64,000 bases of DNA from assembly GCA_018660265.1 (NCBI GenBank), contig JABJKS010000072.1:1-64000 (forward strand), written 5' to 3'. Both the position numbers and the translations under genes were made by a program. This DNA comes from Rhodospirillaceae bacterium. GTDB lineage: Bacteria; Pseudomonadota; Alphaproteobacteria; GCA-2731375. This document shows positions 36,568 to 44,965 of the stretch, piece by piece. The notes below the pieces were generated by a model. That model saw only the letters and a list, made by a program, of their open reading frames with translations, ran no database searches and was not told where the DNA came from. Position 1 is the stretch's first letter. Each line of letters begins with the position of its first letter.

Positions 36568-36834
36568 ATGTCGATGGTCAAGAAAAGTATATCGATCACG
36601 GATCAACAGGATGGCTGGATCAAGACTCAAATTGAGTCTGGGCATTTCGGTAATGAGAGCGAGGTCATTCGTGAATTGATCCGGGAACGGCAAATGCGGG
36701 AACAGGAAACCCCTGCCGAGATTGAGGCAATCCGCGCCGCATTGATTGAGGGTGAAAAGAGCGGGTTTACTGATCAATCTGTCGATCAAATATGGCAGGA
36801 AGCCAGACGGCAGCTTAGATCGCAGAATGCCTGA
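36568..36834 (+). CDS. parD: Type II antitoxin, ParD family
   Basis: 88 residues. The ribbon-helix-helix start KKSISITDQQDGWIKTQIESGHFGNESEVIRELIRER is diagnostic of ParD-type antitoxins, and the C-terminal acidic tail (EAIRAALIEGEKSG) is the toxin-binding arm. TGGAGG stands before ATG 36568. It should bind its own promoter as a dimer and neutralise the ParE toxin encoded by the overlapping downstream gene. Confidence 0.9.
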   Translation: MSMVKKSISITDQQDGWIKTQIESGHFGNESEVIRELIRERQMREQETPAEIEAIRAALIEGEKSGFTDQSVDQIWQEARRQLRSQNA

Positions 36835-37120
36835 TTATCGACTTTCCGAGGCTGCCAAACAGGATTTGATTGAGATTGCACAATACGGCGACCAATATTT
36901 TGGCCTCGCGCAATCTGACAATTATCGTGCACAATTGACGGCACGGTTTTCGTTGATAGCAATACAGCCGGAGCTTTATCCCGCCGTCGATCATATTCGC
37001 CAAGGCTACAGGCGAAGTGTATGCGGGGCGCATGCCATCTACTATCAGGTCAATAGAGACACAAACACCGTCGATATCATCCGCATTATAGGACGTCAGG
37101 ATACCGCGAATGCGTTTTGA
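36827..37120 (+). CDS. parE: Type II toxin, ParE/RelE family
   Basis: 97 residues: YRLSEAAKQDLIEIAQYGDQYFG, then RQGYRRSVCGAHAIYYQVN and IIRIIGRQD, matching the ParE toxin fold (ParE toxins target DNA gyrase). ATG 36827 overlaps the parD stop by 8 bp, the usual antitoxin-toxin coupling. Chromosomal ParDE pairs are small mobile stabilisation modules; this one sits in a low-GC stretch between the Rrf2 gene and the acyl-CoA genes. Confidence 0.9.
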   Translation: MPDYRLSEAAKQDLIEIAQYGDQYFGLAQSDNYRAQLTARFSLIAIQPELYPAVDHIRQGYRRSVCGAHAIYYQVNRDTNTVDIIRIIGRQDTANAF

Positions 37121-37131
37121 CGAATGCTCTC

Positions 37132-37950
37132 CTACAGACCCCCCGTCACTTCGATCAACTGACCGCTGATGTAATCGGACTGTGGCAGGCAGAGGCCGAC
37201 GACGGCGCCGGCTGCTTCTGCGGGGGTGCCGGGGCGGCCCATGGGGATCATCATTTTTGCGGCGGCGACGTTTTGCACCGGCACGCCGACGGGGATTTCC
37301 TTGCCCTCGATCTCGATGATCTTTTTGCTATCCGTGGCTTCCGTCAGGCGGGTTTCGATCAGGCCAAACGCGACTGAATTAACAGCCACGTTGTAGCGGC
37401 CCCATTCCTTGGCCAGGGTCTTGGACAGGCCGACAACGGCGGCCTTGGCGGAGGAATAGTTGGTCTGCCCCGCATTGCCCCGGGTACCGGAGATCGACGA
37501 TATATTGACCACCTTGCGCACGATGGGGTTACCGGCCTCTGCCTCACATTTCGATTTGATGCGGATGATCTCGGATGCTTCCTTCAGGATGCGCCAGGGT
37601 GCTTTCAGATGCACATCGATCATGGCATCGAACTGTTCCTCGGTCATTTTCTGGATCACCGCGTCCCAGGTATAACCGGCATTGTTGATGATGATGTGCA
37701 GATCACCGTACGTATCGATGGCGGTACCCACGAAACGCGCGGCAAAGCCCGGCTCCGTCACACTGCCGGCGCAGGCCACCGCCCTACCGCCATTGGCCTT
37801 GATCTCGGCCACAACCTCGTCCGCGGGCCCGGCATCCAGATCGTTGACCACCACGGACGCACCATGGCCGGCCAGTTGCAGGGCAACCTCCCGCCCAATG
37901 CCTCTGCCCGATCCGGTGACGATGGCGACACGTCCATTCAGCATACTCAT
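37132..37950 (-). CDS. Short-chain dehydrogenase/reductase (3-hydroxyacyl-CoA type)
   Basis: 272-residue classical SDR. The NAD(P) site is TGSGRGIG, NNAG follows, and the catalytic residues lie in VVNISSISGTRGNAGQTNYSSAKAAV (Ser, Tyr-x-x-x-Lys; YSSAK). It is slightly longer than FabG because of an insert (RIKSKCEAEAGNPIV) before the catalytic Ser strand. It is 18 bp downstream of the enoyl-CoA hydratase gene on the same strand, so hydration followed by dehydrogenation in a beta-oxidation-like pathway is likely. BadH-type 2-hydroxycyclohexanecarboxyl-CoA dehydrogenase is one possibility that cannot be confirmed here. Confidence 0.85.
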   Translation of the reverse strand: MSMLNGRVAIVTGSGRGIGREVALQLAGHGASVVVNDLDAGPADEVVAEIKANGGRAVACAGSVTEPGFAARFVGTAIDTYGDLHIIINNAGYTWDAVIQKMTEEQFDAMIDVHLKAPWRILKEASEIIRIKSKCEAEAGNPIVRKVVNISSISGTRGNAGQTNYSSAKAAVVGLSKTLAKEWGRYNVAVNSVAFGLIETRLTEATDSKKIIEIEGKEIPVGVPVQNVAAAKMMIPMGRPGTPAEAAGAVVGLCLPQSDYISGQLIEVTGGL

Positions 37951-37968
37951 GATATTTTCCTTACTGGC

Positions 37969-38781
37969 TTACTTGCCGGTGAAGTTTGGTTTGCGTTTCT
38001 CCATGAACGCGGTGCGGCCTTCGGTGAAATCGGCGCTGTCAAAACAGCTTTTGATCATTTCCTGCAGGGCGACCAGATCGCGATCGTCCGGGTCTTTCAG
38101 AACTTCGTTCACCGTTGCCTTGGCGGCGCGAATGGTCAGCGGTGCATTCTCCTTGATCATATCGGTGTATTCCTTGACCAAGCCTTCCAACTGATCCACG
38201 GGCACCACCCGGTTGACTAAGCCCATGGCCAGGGCCTCCCCGGCTGTGAAGCGCCGCGCCGTGAAGAATATTTCCTTAGCCATGGATGGGCCGACCAATG
38301 ATGTCAGGGTCTTCAGTCCGGGATAGTTATAGCCCAGGCCCAGACGGGCGGCGGGCACGGCGTAGGTGGTATCGTCCGCTGCGATACGGATGTCAGCCGC
38401 CAGGGCGACAGCGACACCGCCACCGATGCAAAAGCCCTGGATCATGGCAATCAACGGTTTTTGCAGATCCCGCATACCACGATGGGCGGCGGCGGAGGCG
38501 GCGTTGTATTTTTCTTCCGCGGCGGCGGAATTGCGGTTCTCGGCAAATTCCGAAATATCCGCGCCCGAGACAAAGGCCTTGTCGCCCGCGCCCATCATGA
38601 CCACGACGCGAATGTCGTCATCCGCCTGGAAGTCGTTCATGGCCTGGCCCACGGCTTCCCACATGGCCATGGATACGGCATTGCGCCGGGCCGGGTTATT
38701 GAAGATCAGCCAGCCAACGCCGTCTTCCTTGCGGGCAATCATCTTGTCTGTATTCAGTTCCATGGTCATTCGAGCTTTCAT
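37969..38781 (-). CDS. Enoyl-CoA hydratase/isomerase family protein
   Basis: 270-residue crotonase-fold protein. NPARRNAVSMAMWEAV, the oxyanion segments GAGDKAFVSGADISEF and KPLIAMIQGFCIGGGVAVALAADIRIA, and ARLGLGYNYPGLKTLTSLVG are recognisable. At the classical hydratase Glu positions the residues read IGGGV and ARLGLGY, so one of the two catalytic acids may be missing, and hydratase versus isomerase or hydrolase activity is open. It heads a two-gene operon with the SDR and is divergent from the quinone oxidoreductase. In-frame ATGs at 38769 and 38763 are alternative starts. Confidence 0.85.
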   Translation of the reverse strand: MKARMTMELNTDKMIARKEDGVGWLIFNNPARRNAVSMAMWEAVGQAMNDFQADDDIRVVVMMGAGDKAFVSGADISEFAENRNSAAAEEKYNAASAAAHRGMRDLQKPLIAMIQGFCIGGGVAVALAADIRIAADDTTYAVPAARLGLGYNYPGLKTLTSLVGPSMAKEIFFTARRFTAGEALAMGLVNRVVPVDQLEGLVKEYTDMIKENAPLTIRAAKATVNEVLKDPDDRDLVALQEMIKSCFDSADFTEGRTAFMEKRKPNFTGK

Positions 38782-38911
38782 TTTGGGAAATTGGTTGCTC
38801 TATTTGTAACCCATGGACCCGGAAGACGCTATTTGCATTTGCCTCTTCTACTGGCATCATTGCCACAGGAATTTGGGTTTCGGGATTTTAGTTTTGAGAT
38901 TTGGGAGAGAT

Positions 38912-39904
38912 ATGATGCGGGCACTGATTTGCCGTGCGTGGGGCGAAATTGATACTTTGGAAATGGGTGAGATGGTGCCACCTGTGCCGGGGCCGGGACA
39001 GGTGCTGATAGATGTGGTGGCCACATCCGCCAATTTCGCAGACACCATTATGGTCGCCGGCAGGTACCAGACCAAACCGGAATTCCCCTTTGCGCCCGGA
39101 TTAGAGGGCGCGGGCAGGGTTGCCGCGGTAGGTTCCGGCGTCACCAATGTGAAGCCTGGCGATATGGTTATGGCCAAGCTGGAACACGGCGGTTTCGCCG
39201 AACAGGCGGTCGCCTCGGCAACAGAGACCTGGCCATTGTTTGCGGGCATGAACTGCGCCGATGGCGCTGCCTTCCTGGTGGCATACCTATCGGCCCATCT
39301 GGCCTTGCGTTGGCAGGGACGGTTGGAGGCGGGGGAGACGCTGCTGGTGCTGGGCGCTGCGGGTGGTTCCGGCCTGGCGGCGGTGGAAATTGGCAAGGCC
39401 ATGGGTGCGACAGTCATCGCAGGTGCCAGCAGCGATGAACGTCTGGCCGCCGTGCGGGAACATGGCGCAGATCATGTGGTGAATTATTCGACGGAAGACC
39501 TGAAAGGCCGGGTCCTGGAAATGACGGGAGGCGAAGGTGCCGATGTCTGCTTTGATCCCGTGGGCGGCGATCTTTTCGACGGCGCGCTGTCATCTTTGGG
39601 TTGGGGCGGACGGTTTGTGCATTTCGGCTTTGTCGGCGGGGTGCCCCAGGTGCCGGCCAATAGACTGCTGGTCAAGCATCGATCAGCGGTGGGATCGTCA
39701 TACCGCTATTTCACCAAGTACAAGCCGGATTTGTTGGCCCGTTCAATGGTAGAGCTGGGGGATTTTTACAGCCAAGGTCATCTGCACCCGATCATTACCC
39801 ACCGCAGGCCATTGGAAGACGGCGTCGACGCTTTACGCCTGCTGACTGAGCGGAAAGCGTTCGGTAAAGTCATCGTCGATGTTGCACCAGAATTGGAAGT
39901 TTAG
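38912..39904 (+). CDS. Zinc-less MDR quinone oxidoreductase (NADPH)
   Basis: 330-residue medium-chain dehydrogenase/reductase of the QOR type. FAPGLEGAGRVAAVGSGV replaces the zinc-binding GHE motif of alcohol dehydrogenases, so it binds no catalytic zinc. LVLGAAGGSGLAAVEIGKAMGATVIAG is the nucleotide-binding site, and ADVCFDPVGGDLFDGAL follows. ATG 38912 (or 38915) is preferred because GGGAGAGA precedes it and the family starts MRALICRAWG. The gene ends 3 bp before the next enoyl-CoA hydratase start. A role as an enoyl-CoA or quinone reductase is plausible. Confidence 0.85.
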   Translation: MMRALICRAWGEIDTLEMGEMVPPVPGPGQVLIDVVATSANFADTIMVAGRYQTKPEFPFAPGLEGAGRVAAVGSGVTNVKPGDMVMAKLEHGGFAEQAVASATETWPLFAGMNCADGAAFLVAYLSAHLALRWQGRLEAGETLLVLGAAGGSGLAAVEIGKAMGATVIAGASSDERLAAVREHGADHVVNYSTEDLKGRVLEMTGGEGADVCFDPVGGDLFDGALSSLGWGGRFVHFGFVGGVPQVPANRLLVKHRSAVGSSYRYFTKYKPDLLARSMVELGDFYSQGHLHPIITHRRPLEDGVDALRLLTERKAFGKVIVDVAPELEV

Positions 39905-39907
39905 ATC

Positions 39908-40660
39908 ATGCCCTTGAGCGTACAAGATCACGGCCCCCACATCGCCATCATCACCATGGACAATCAGGCCAAGCGCAACGCGCTTAGCCGTGCCGATCTG
40001 ATCGAACTTGGTGAATTATGGCTGAAACTGCAGGATGCGCCCTATCGTGCCTTGATCCTGACAGGGGCGGGGGAGCAGTCGTTTTGCGCCGGGGCGGATT
40101 TGTCCGGCGATTTGTCCGCCGGCCCTGAATTGTCCGATATGATCCACAAAGGTCTGTTGAAATACGGTGCCTATTGCAAGCCGATCATTGCAGCCGTGAA
40201 CGGGGATTGCGCCGGTGGCGGCGTGGAACTGCTGTTATCGACGGATATTCGCGCTGCCGCACCCGAAGCCCGCTTTGGCCTGCCGGAAGTGCGTTGGGGC
40301 GTCTATCCCTTTGGCGGTGCGGCCCTGCGTTTGCGTCAGCAAATCGGCCATGTGCACGCCATGGAATTGATCCTGGCCGGCAAACTGGTCGATGCGGCAG
40401 AGGCCGCGCGTATCGGCCTGATAAACCGGGTATTGCCCAGGGATGAATTGATGCCCTGGGCCATTGCCATGGCAGAAACCATCGCCGCCAATAGCCCCAT
40501 GGCCGTGCAGGCGGTGAAGGAGCAGATCAGCGCCACGGACCATGTGCAAAATTATCCCCGCGAGGAAATGGAGCAGATCCTGGGTGATCGGGTCCGCGCC
40601 AGTCCGGATTTTGCGGAAGGTATAGCGTCCTTTCAGGAGAAAAGGCCGGCCAATTATTGA
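39908..40660 (+). CDS. Enoyl-CoA hydratase family protein
   Basis: 250-residue crotonase-fold protein with DNQAKRNALSRADLIELGE, GAGEQSFCAGADLSGDLSA, KPIIAAVNGDCAGGGVELLLSTDIRAAA and ARFGLPEVRWGVYPFGGAALRL. The second catalytic Glu is present (GLPEV); at the first position it reads AGGGV. It follows the quinone oxidoreductase with a 3-bp gap, so the two form an operon. The paralogue encoded at 37969 lies on the opposite strand; the two share only the family core. Confidence 0.87.
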   Translation: MPLSVQDHGPHIAIITMDNQAKRNALSRADLIELGELWLKLQDAPYRALILTGAGEQSFCAGADLSGDLSAGPELSDMIHKGLLKYGAYCKPIIAAVNGDCAGGGVELLLSTDIRAAAPEARFGLPEVRWGVYPFGGAALRLRQQIGHVHAMELILAGKLVDAAEAARIGLINRVLPRDELMPWAIAMAETIAANSPMAVQAVKEQISATDHVQNYPREEMEQILGDRVRASPDFAEGIASFQEKRPANY

Positions 40661-40792
40661 GTATAACTTATCAACTGCTGTCGATGTTTCGGCTGAAAGG
40701 TTCGCGAATTTGCCGGTATGTATTCGGGGCCGACAATTTTTCCATAACGGTGCGCCTTGATTGGCGACACAAATAAGCTGAGGGGAAGACGA

Positions 40793-41602
40793 ATGACAAT
40801 GCAATCAAATAGGGCGCCGTTTAGTCGCCGATCTGTTTTAAAATATATGGCCGGCGCGGCGGCAGCGTGTCCCACATGTATGTCGGTAGCGTCCGCCCTG
40901 GCGTCGGAAAAAAAGACGTCCAAAGGTGCCCATTGGACCTATGAAGGTAAAACGGGGCCGGAACATTGGGGTGATATGAGTGCGGGCAACAAGGTCTGCT
41001 CCACGGGTGTCCAACAATCGCCCATCGATCTGGGCCGGGCGATCCCGGCCTCCCCGGGGCATATTTCCGTGGACTATAAACCGACCACATTGCGTGTGGT
41101 TAACAATGGCCACACCATTCAATGCAACACCGATGCGGGCAGCACGATGACACTGGACGGCGATAAGTTCCGTCTGCTGCAGTTCCATTTTCACCACCCT
41201 TCGGAACATGCCATGGACGGCCGCCGTTTCGACATGGAATGCCATTTCGTGCACATCAATGACGCGGGCATGCTGGCGGTGCTGGGTGTTTTTATTGAAC
41301 CAGGGGCTGAAAATAATGTTCTGGCACCGGTTTGGCAGCACATGCCCCATTCCGCCGGGCCGGAGAAGGCTGTGTCTTCGGTGCAGATTGATCCGGTGCG
41401 TTTGTTGCCTTCCAATCGGCAATATTTCCGCTATCTCGGTTCATTGACGACACCACCTTGTTCGGAAAAAGTGATCTGGTCCGTGTTCAGCCAACCGGTG
41501 CAAGCCTCCACCGCGCAGGTCAGTCAGTTCGCCGGTCTGTTCAATATGAATGCCCGGCCCTTGCAAGGATTGCACCGCCGACTATTGCTGAAAAGCAGTT
41601 AG
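40793..41602 (+). CDS. Alpha-carbonic anhydrase, Tat-exported
   Basis: 269 residues. The N-terminus carries a twin-arginine signal (SRRSVLKYMAGAAAACPTC), so export of the folded zinc enzyme to the periplasm is expected. The catalytic domain has HWGDM, QQSPIDL, the zinc His in FHFHHPSEH and ECHFVHIN, and GSLTTPPCSEKVIWSVF: the full alpha-CA signature. It converts CO2 and bicarbonate. ATG 40793 follows AGGGGAAGAC; a frame-open start at 40757 lacks such a site. It is monocistronic and convergent with the ligase gene. A link to CO2 released by KorAB is speculative. Confidence 0.92.
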   Translation: MTMQSNRAPFSRRSVLKYMAGAAAACPTCMSVASALASEKKTSKGAHWTYEGKTGPEHWGDMSAGNKVCSTGVQQSPIDLGRAIPASPGHISVDYKPTTLRVVNNGHTIQCNTDAGSTMTLDGDKFRLLQFHFHHPSEHAMDGRRFDMECHFVHINDAGMLAVLGVFIEPGAENNVLAPVWQHMPHSAGPEKAVSSVQIDPVRLLPSNRQYFRYLGSLTTPPCSEKVIWSVFSQPVQASTAQVSQFAGLFNMNARPLQGLHRRLLLKSS

Positions 41603-41618
41603 AGCGCTTCCGGGGCAT

Positions 41619-43202
41619 TCATGCCGTCCCAACAGCGCTGAACAGGTCGGCCAGGCGATTGCGTTGCAGTTTTTCCGTTGATGTCACGGGCAGTTCGTTG
41701 GCGGCCACGAAGACAAAATGTTGCGGCACCTTGTAGGCGGCCAGGGTTTGCCGGCAATGTTGCTTTAAATCGATCTCGGATATGGACTGGCCCGGATGCA
41801 GCACCATGACTGCGCCGATGGCCTGGTCCAGGCGGGTATCGGCAAGGCCGGTGACGAAGGCGGATTCCACCATAACATGCGTCCGCAGCACGGCTTCGAT
41901 CTCCGCCGGGGCGATATTGATGCCCCCCGATTTGATCAGTTCCTTGCGCCGGCCCTGAAAATTGATCCAGCCGTTTTCATCCAGGAAACCCAGGTCGCCG
42001 GTCAGCAGAAAGCCGTCCTTGGTCATGCTGGCCGCCGTCGTCTCCGGATCGTTCAGATAGCCGGGCATAAGGTGGCCGCGCAGGGCAATCTCCCCCACTT
42101 CGCCCTCGGGCATGGCCTGTCCCGTTTCCAGGTTCAACACCTGCAACTCCACACCCGGCAGAGGCTGGCCGGAAGCGACAAGGCGCTGTTCCAGGGGCGC
42201 TGCGGCATCCGTGACGCAGGAATTGCCGAAGGCCTCCGTCAGGCCATAGACATTGCATATGTCCGTGACGCCAAGGTCGACGATCATCTGCATTTGTTCC
42301 GGCGTGCCAATGGCGGCACCGGTGCGCAGGCTGGATAGGTCCCGGGTCTTGCTGTCGGGATGTTCGGCCAGGGCGAGGGCGATATTCGGTGTGCCATAGA
42401 AAACCGTACAGCGTTCGGCCTCGATCAGGCGCAGGCCCTGTTCGGGATCAAAATGGTGCTGTAATACCAATGTGCCGCCATGGCTCATCACCGCGAATAA
42501 GGCATTGACGCAGCCGAAGGACCAGAACAGCGAGATCGCGAACCACAGGCGGTCATCTGGGGTCAGATGCATACGTTCTCCCACCCCCCACATGTTGTCC
42601 ATCAGGCCCCAATGCTGCAACGGCACACCCTTTGGCCGGGCGGTGGAGCCGGAGGTATAGAGAATGCAGGCGACGTCGTCAGGTTGGGCAGCGGACCAGA
42701 TATCAGCGGGCGCATTTTCGCCCAGGGCCGCCAGATCTTCGAACTTTGTCGACCCCTCGGGCACCTGCGAACCCAGCACAACCAGGCGGGTTAGGGCGGG
42801 CAGGCCAATCGCCCGCATTTCATCCAGCTCCGCCAAAACATCCCGGTCACGGAAACGATCCGCCAGGATCAGGGTGGTGACATCGGCATGGCTCAATTGA
42901 TAGGCCTGCTCCGTCGGCGTCAGCCAGGTGTTCAGGGCGACAGCCGTGGCACCAAGGCCCAGAATTGCAAAATAGCTCGATAACCACTCCGCCCGGTTGC
43001 CCATCAGGATGGCGACCCGGTCGCCGGGGCGCACGCCTAGGGCCCACAGACCGTTGGCGACCGTTTGCGCTTCGGTGCGTAGTTGGGCATAGCTCCACCG
43101 CCGGTCACCATCGATCACCGCCTCGTGCTCGGGCTGTAGTGCGGCCATTTCATCCAGCAAAGCCGCCGCTGTGCGGGCTTTTGGTTTATCCATCTTCAGC
43201 AT
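41619..43202 (-). CDS. AMP-forming acyl-CoA ligase
   Basis: 527-residue ANL-superfamily enzyme that activates a carboxylic acid through an acyl-adenylate. Motif A3 is ILYTSGSTARPKGVP, A5 is NVYGLTEAFGN, A7 is LLTGDLGFLDENGWINFQGRRKELIKSGG and the A10 Lys is in TSTEKLQRNRL. It is most like fatty-acid or cyclohexanecarboxylate ligases. Coordinates use ATG 43202, 7 bp after the stop of the upstream ligase, with GAGATGAGA before it. The two ligases form one operon. Substrate specificity cannot be read. Confidence 0.88.
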   Translation of the reverse strand: MLKMDKPKARTAAALLDEMAALQPEHEAVIDGDRRWSYAQLRTEAQTVANGLWALGVRPGDRVAILMGNRAEWLSSYFAILGLGATAVALNTWLTPTEQAYQLSHADVTTLILADRFRDRDVLAELDEMRAIGLPALTRLVVLGSQVPEGSTKFEDLAALGENAPADIWSAAQPDDVACILYTSGSTARPKGVPLQHWGLMDNMWGVGERMHLTPDDRLWFAISLFWSFGCVNALFAVMSHGGTLVLQHHFDPEQGLRLIEAERCTVFYGTPNIALALAEHPDSKTRDLSSLRTGAAIGTPEQMQMIVDLGVTDICNVYGLTEAFGNSCVTDAAAPLEQRLVASGQPLPGVELQVLNLETGQAMPEGEVGEIALRGHLMPGYLNDPETTAASMTKDGFLLTGDLGFLDENGWINFQGRRKELIKSGGINIAPAEIEAVLRTHVMVESAFVTGLADTRLDQAIGAVMVLHPGQSISEIDLKQHCRQTLAAYKVPQHFVFVAANELPVTSTEKLQRNRLADLFSAVGTA

Positions 43203-43209
43203 CGGTGTC

Positions 43210-44853
43210 TCATCTCCGAACCTTGTAACCCACGGCATCCCGATCCCAGGCGGAGGCGCTCAATCCACGTTCACGCAATTTGTTCTTTTGGATTTTCGCC
43301 GTGGGCGTGGTGGGGATTTCGCTGACATAGTCGATGTAACGGGGCACGGCGAAATAGGGCATGCGCGGGGTGGCGTAGTCCAGCAGGTCCTCTGGCTTTG
43401 GTGCCGCCGCACCGTCTTCGAGAATGATGCAGATCAGCACCTCGTCCTCGCCGCCTTCCTCCGCCTTGACGGCGACGGCGGCGCATTCGGCGATGGCTTC
43501 ATGCTCCAGGAACACGGCCTCTACCTCGAATGACGAGATATTTTCGCCCCGCCTTCTAATCGTGTCCTTGATCCGGTCGATGTACCAGATATAGCCGCGC
43601 TCATCCATGCGGCCCGCGTCGCCTGTGTGGAACCAGAAATTGCGCCAGGTTTCCACCGTGCGTTCGGGCATGCCGTTATAGCCCTGCATGAAACAATAGG
43701 CCTCCTTCGGGCGGACCAGAATTTCGCCCACCTCACCCATGGGAACTTCCTCATCCGTGTCCGGATCAGCGATAATGACGCTGAAATATTCATCCCAGAC
43801 CTTGCCGGAACAGCCCGCTTCCTCCGGTGCATCGGGGGGCCGGCAGACCGGCAGGTTGCATTCCGTCATGCCGAATATCTCGTTGAACCGCGGAATGGCA
43901 AAGCGGCTGCGCAGGGCGGCCATGGTTTCTTCCGTCACCGGCACGGCGCAGACCATACGCAGGTTGTTGTCCGTATCCGTATCCTTGGCGGGCTGACGCA
44001 GGACGAAATCATTCATCACACCCAACAGATTGGCCAGTGTCGCCTTATGCTTGCGAATATCATCAATCCAGGTGGTGGCCCTGAATTGTCTGACCAAGAC
44101 CGCGCTGCTCCCCGTGATCAGGGTGGCATACAGCTGCATTAAGATGCCCTGGGCATGAAACAGCGGCATGGGGATATAATAATGATCCTCCGTCGTCATG
44201 GCCAAATGGGTCTGCATGCACAAACCGAACAAATACAGATGCCCGTGCGGCATCAAGGCCCCCTTGGAGGGCCCCGTGGTGCCGGAGGTGAACATGATCA
44301 TGCCGATATCGCGATAGCTGATATCGTCCGCGCCGCCAATCTCCTCCCCTGCGGTCCGCCCCGGGCCGCCGGCCATGACCTCATCAAAATTGCGCACCTG
44401 AATACGCTTAAAGGCGGGCAGATTGGCCGGGTCATAGACATCGCCCGGCACATAGACCACTTCCATATCCGGTATGGTGTCCTCAATCTCCGCCAGCCAG
44501 GGCAGATATTCCGGTTCAAACAGGCCAATGCGGGCTTTGGTATTGCCTAGAACGTGGGTCAGGAACGTGCCCTTCAGGGCGGTGTTGATGCCCACCAGCA
44601 CGCCGCCAATACGGCTGAGCCCGAACCAGGACCAAAGGTACTCCAGGCGGTTGTTCAACATCACCGCCACATTGTCACCAAAGCCGACGCCTGCGGCGGC
44701 ATAACCGTTGCCGGCGCGATTGGATAATTCGTGGGCCTGGGCATAGGTGTGCATGGGGCCATCCTCGAACCGAATAAACGGCGCATCACCCCTGGTCCGG
44801 GCCTGTTCAGCCAAAACCTTCCCAACAACCCAACCAGCCTTATCCGCCGCCAT
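43210..44853 (-). CDS. AMP-forming acyl-CoA ligase (CaiC-like)
   Basis: 547-residue ANL enzyme. A3 is IMFTSGTTGPSKGALMPHG, A5 is EIFGMTECNLPV, A7/A8 are WFHTGDAGRMDERGYIWYIDRIKDTIRRRGENISSFEVEA, and the A10 Lys lies in PTAKIQKNKLRE. It is closest in appearance to crotonobetaine/carnitine-CoA ligases. ATG 44853 is preferred to the upstream ATG 44877 because the family begins soon after it. First gene of the ligase pair. Together with the CoA-dependent genes at 37-40 kb it implies uptake and activation of an unidentified organic acid. Confidence 0.88.
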   Translation of the reverse strand: MAADKAGWVVGKVLAEQARTRGDAPFIRFEDGPMHTYAQAHELSNRAGNGYAAAGVGFGDNVAVMLNNRLEYLWSWFGLSRIGGVLVGINTALKGTFLTHVLGNTKARIGLFEPEYLPWLAEIEDTIPDMEVVYVPGDVYDPANLPAFKRIQVRNFDEVMAGGPGRTAGEEIGGADDISYRDIGMIMFTSGTTGPSKGALMPHGHLYLFGLCMQTHLAMTTEDHYYIPMPLFHAQGILMQLYATLITGSSAVLVRQFRATTWIDDIRKHKATLANLLGVMNDFVLRQPAKDTDTDNNLRMVCAVPVTEETMAALRSRFAIPRFNEIFGMTECNLPVCRPPDAPEEAGCSGKVWDEYFSVIIADPDTDEEVPMGEVGEILVRPKEAYCFMQGYNGMPERTVETWRNFWFHTGDAGRMDERGYIWYIDRIKDTIRRRGENISSFEVEAVFLEHEAIAECAAVAVKAEEGGEDEVLICIILEDGAAAPKPEDLLDYATPRMPYFAVPRYIDYVSEIPTTPTAKIQKNKLRERGLSASAWDRDAVGYKVRR

Positions 44854-44965
44854 GCCACCACACTCCCATATCAACACGTACAGCTAATTTGATACCGCGA
44901 TTGAGGGGCAGAAGGCAAATGGGGCATTGACCCATGTACAAGAACGTTCCGAGAGAGCGCAAAGG

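Noticed and set aside
38912-39904. 6-Hydroxycyclohex-1-ene-carbonyl-CoA dehydrogenase (Had)
   Set aside because: Had is a zinc-dependent MDR alcohol dehydrogenase. This protein has LEGAG in place of the GHE zinc motif and fits quinone oxidoreductases.
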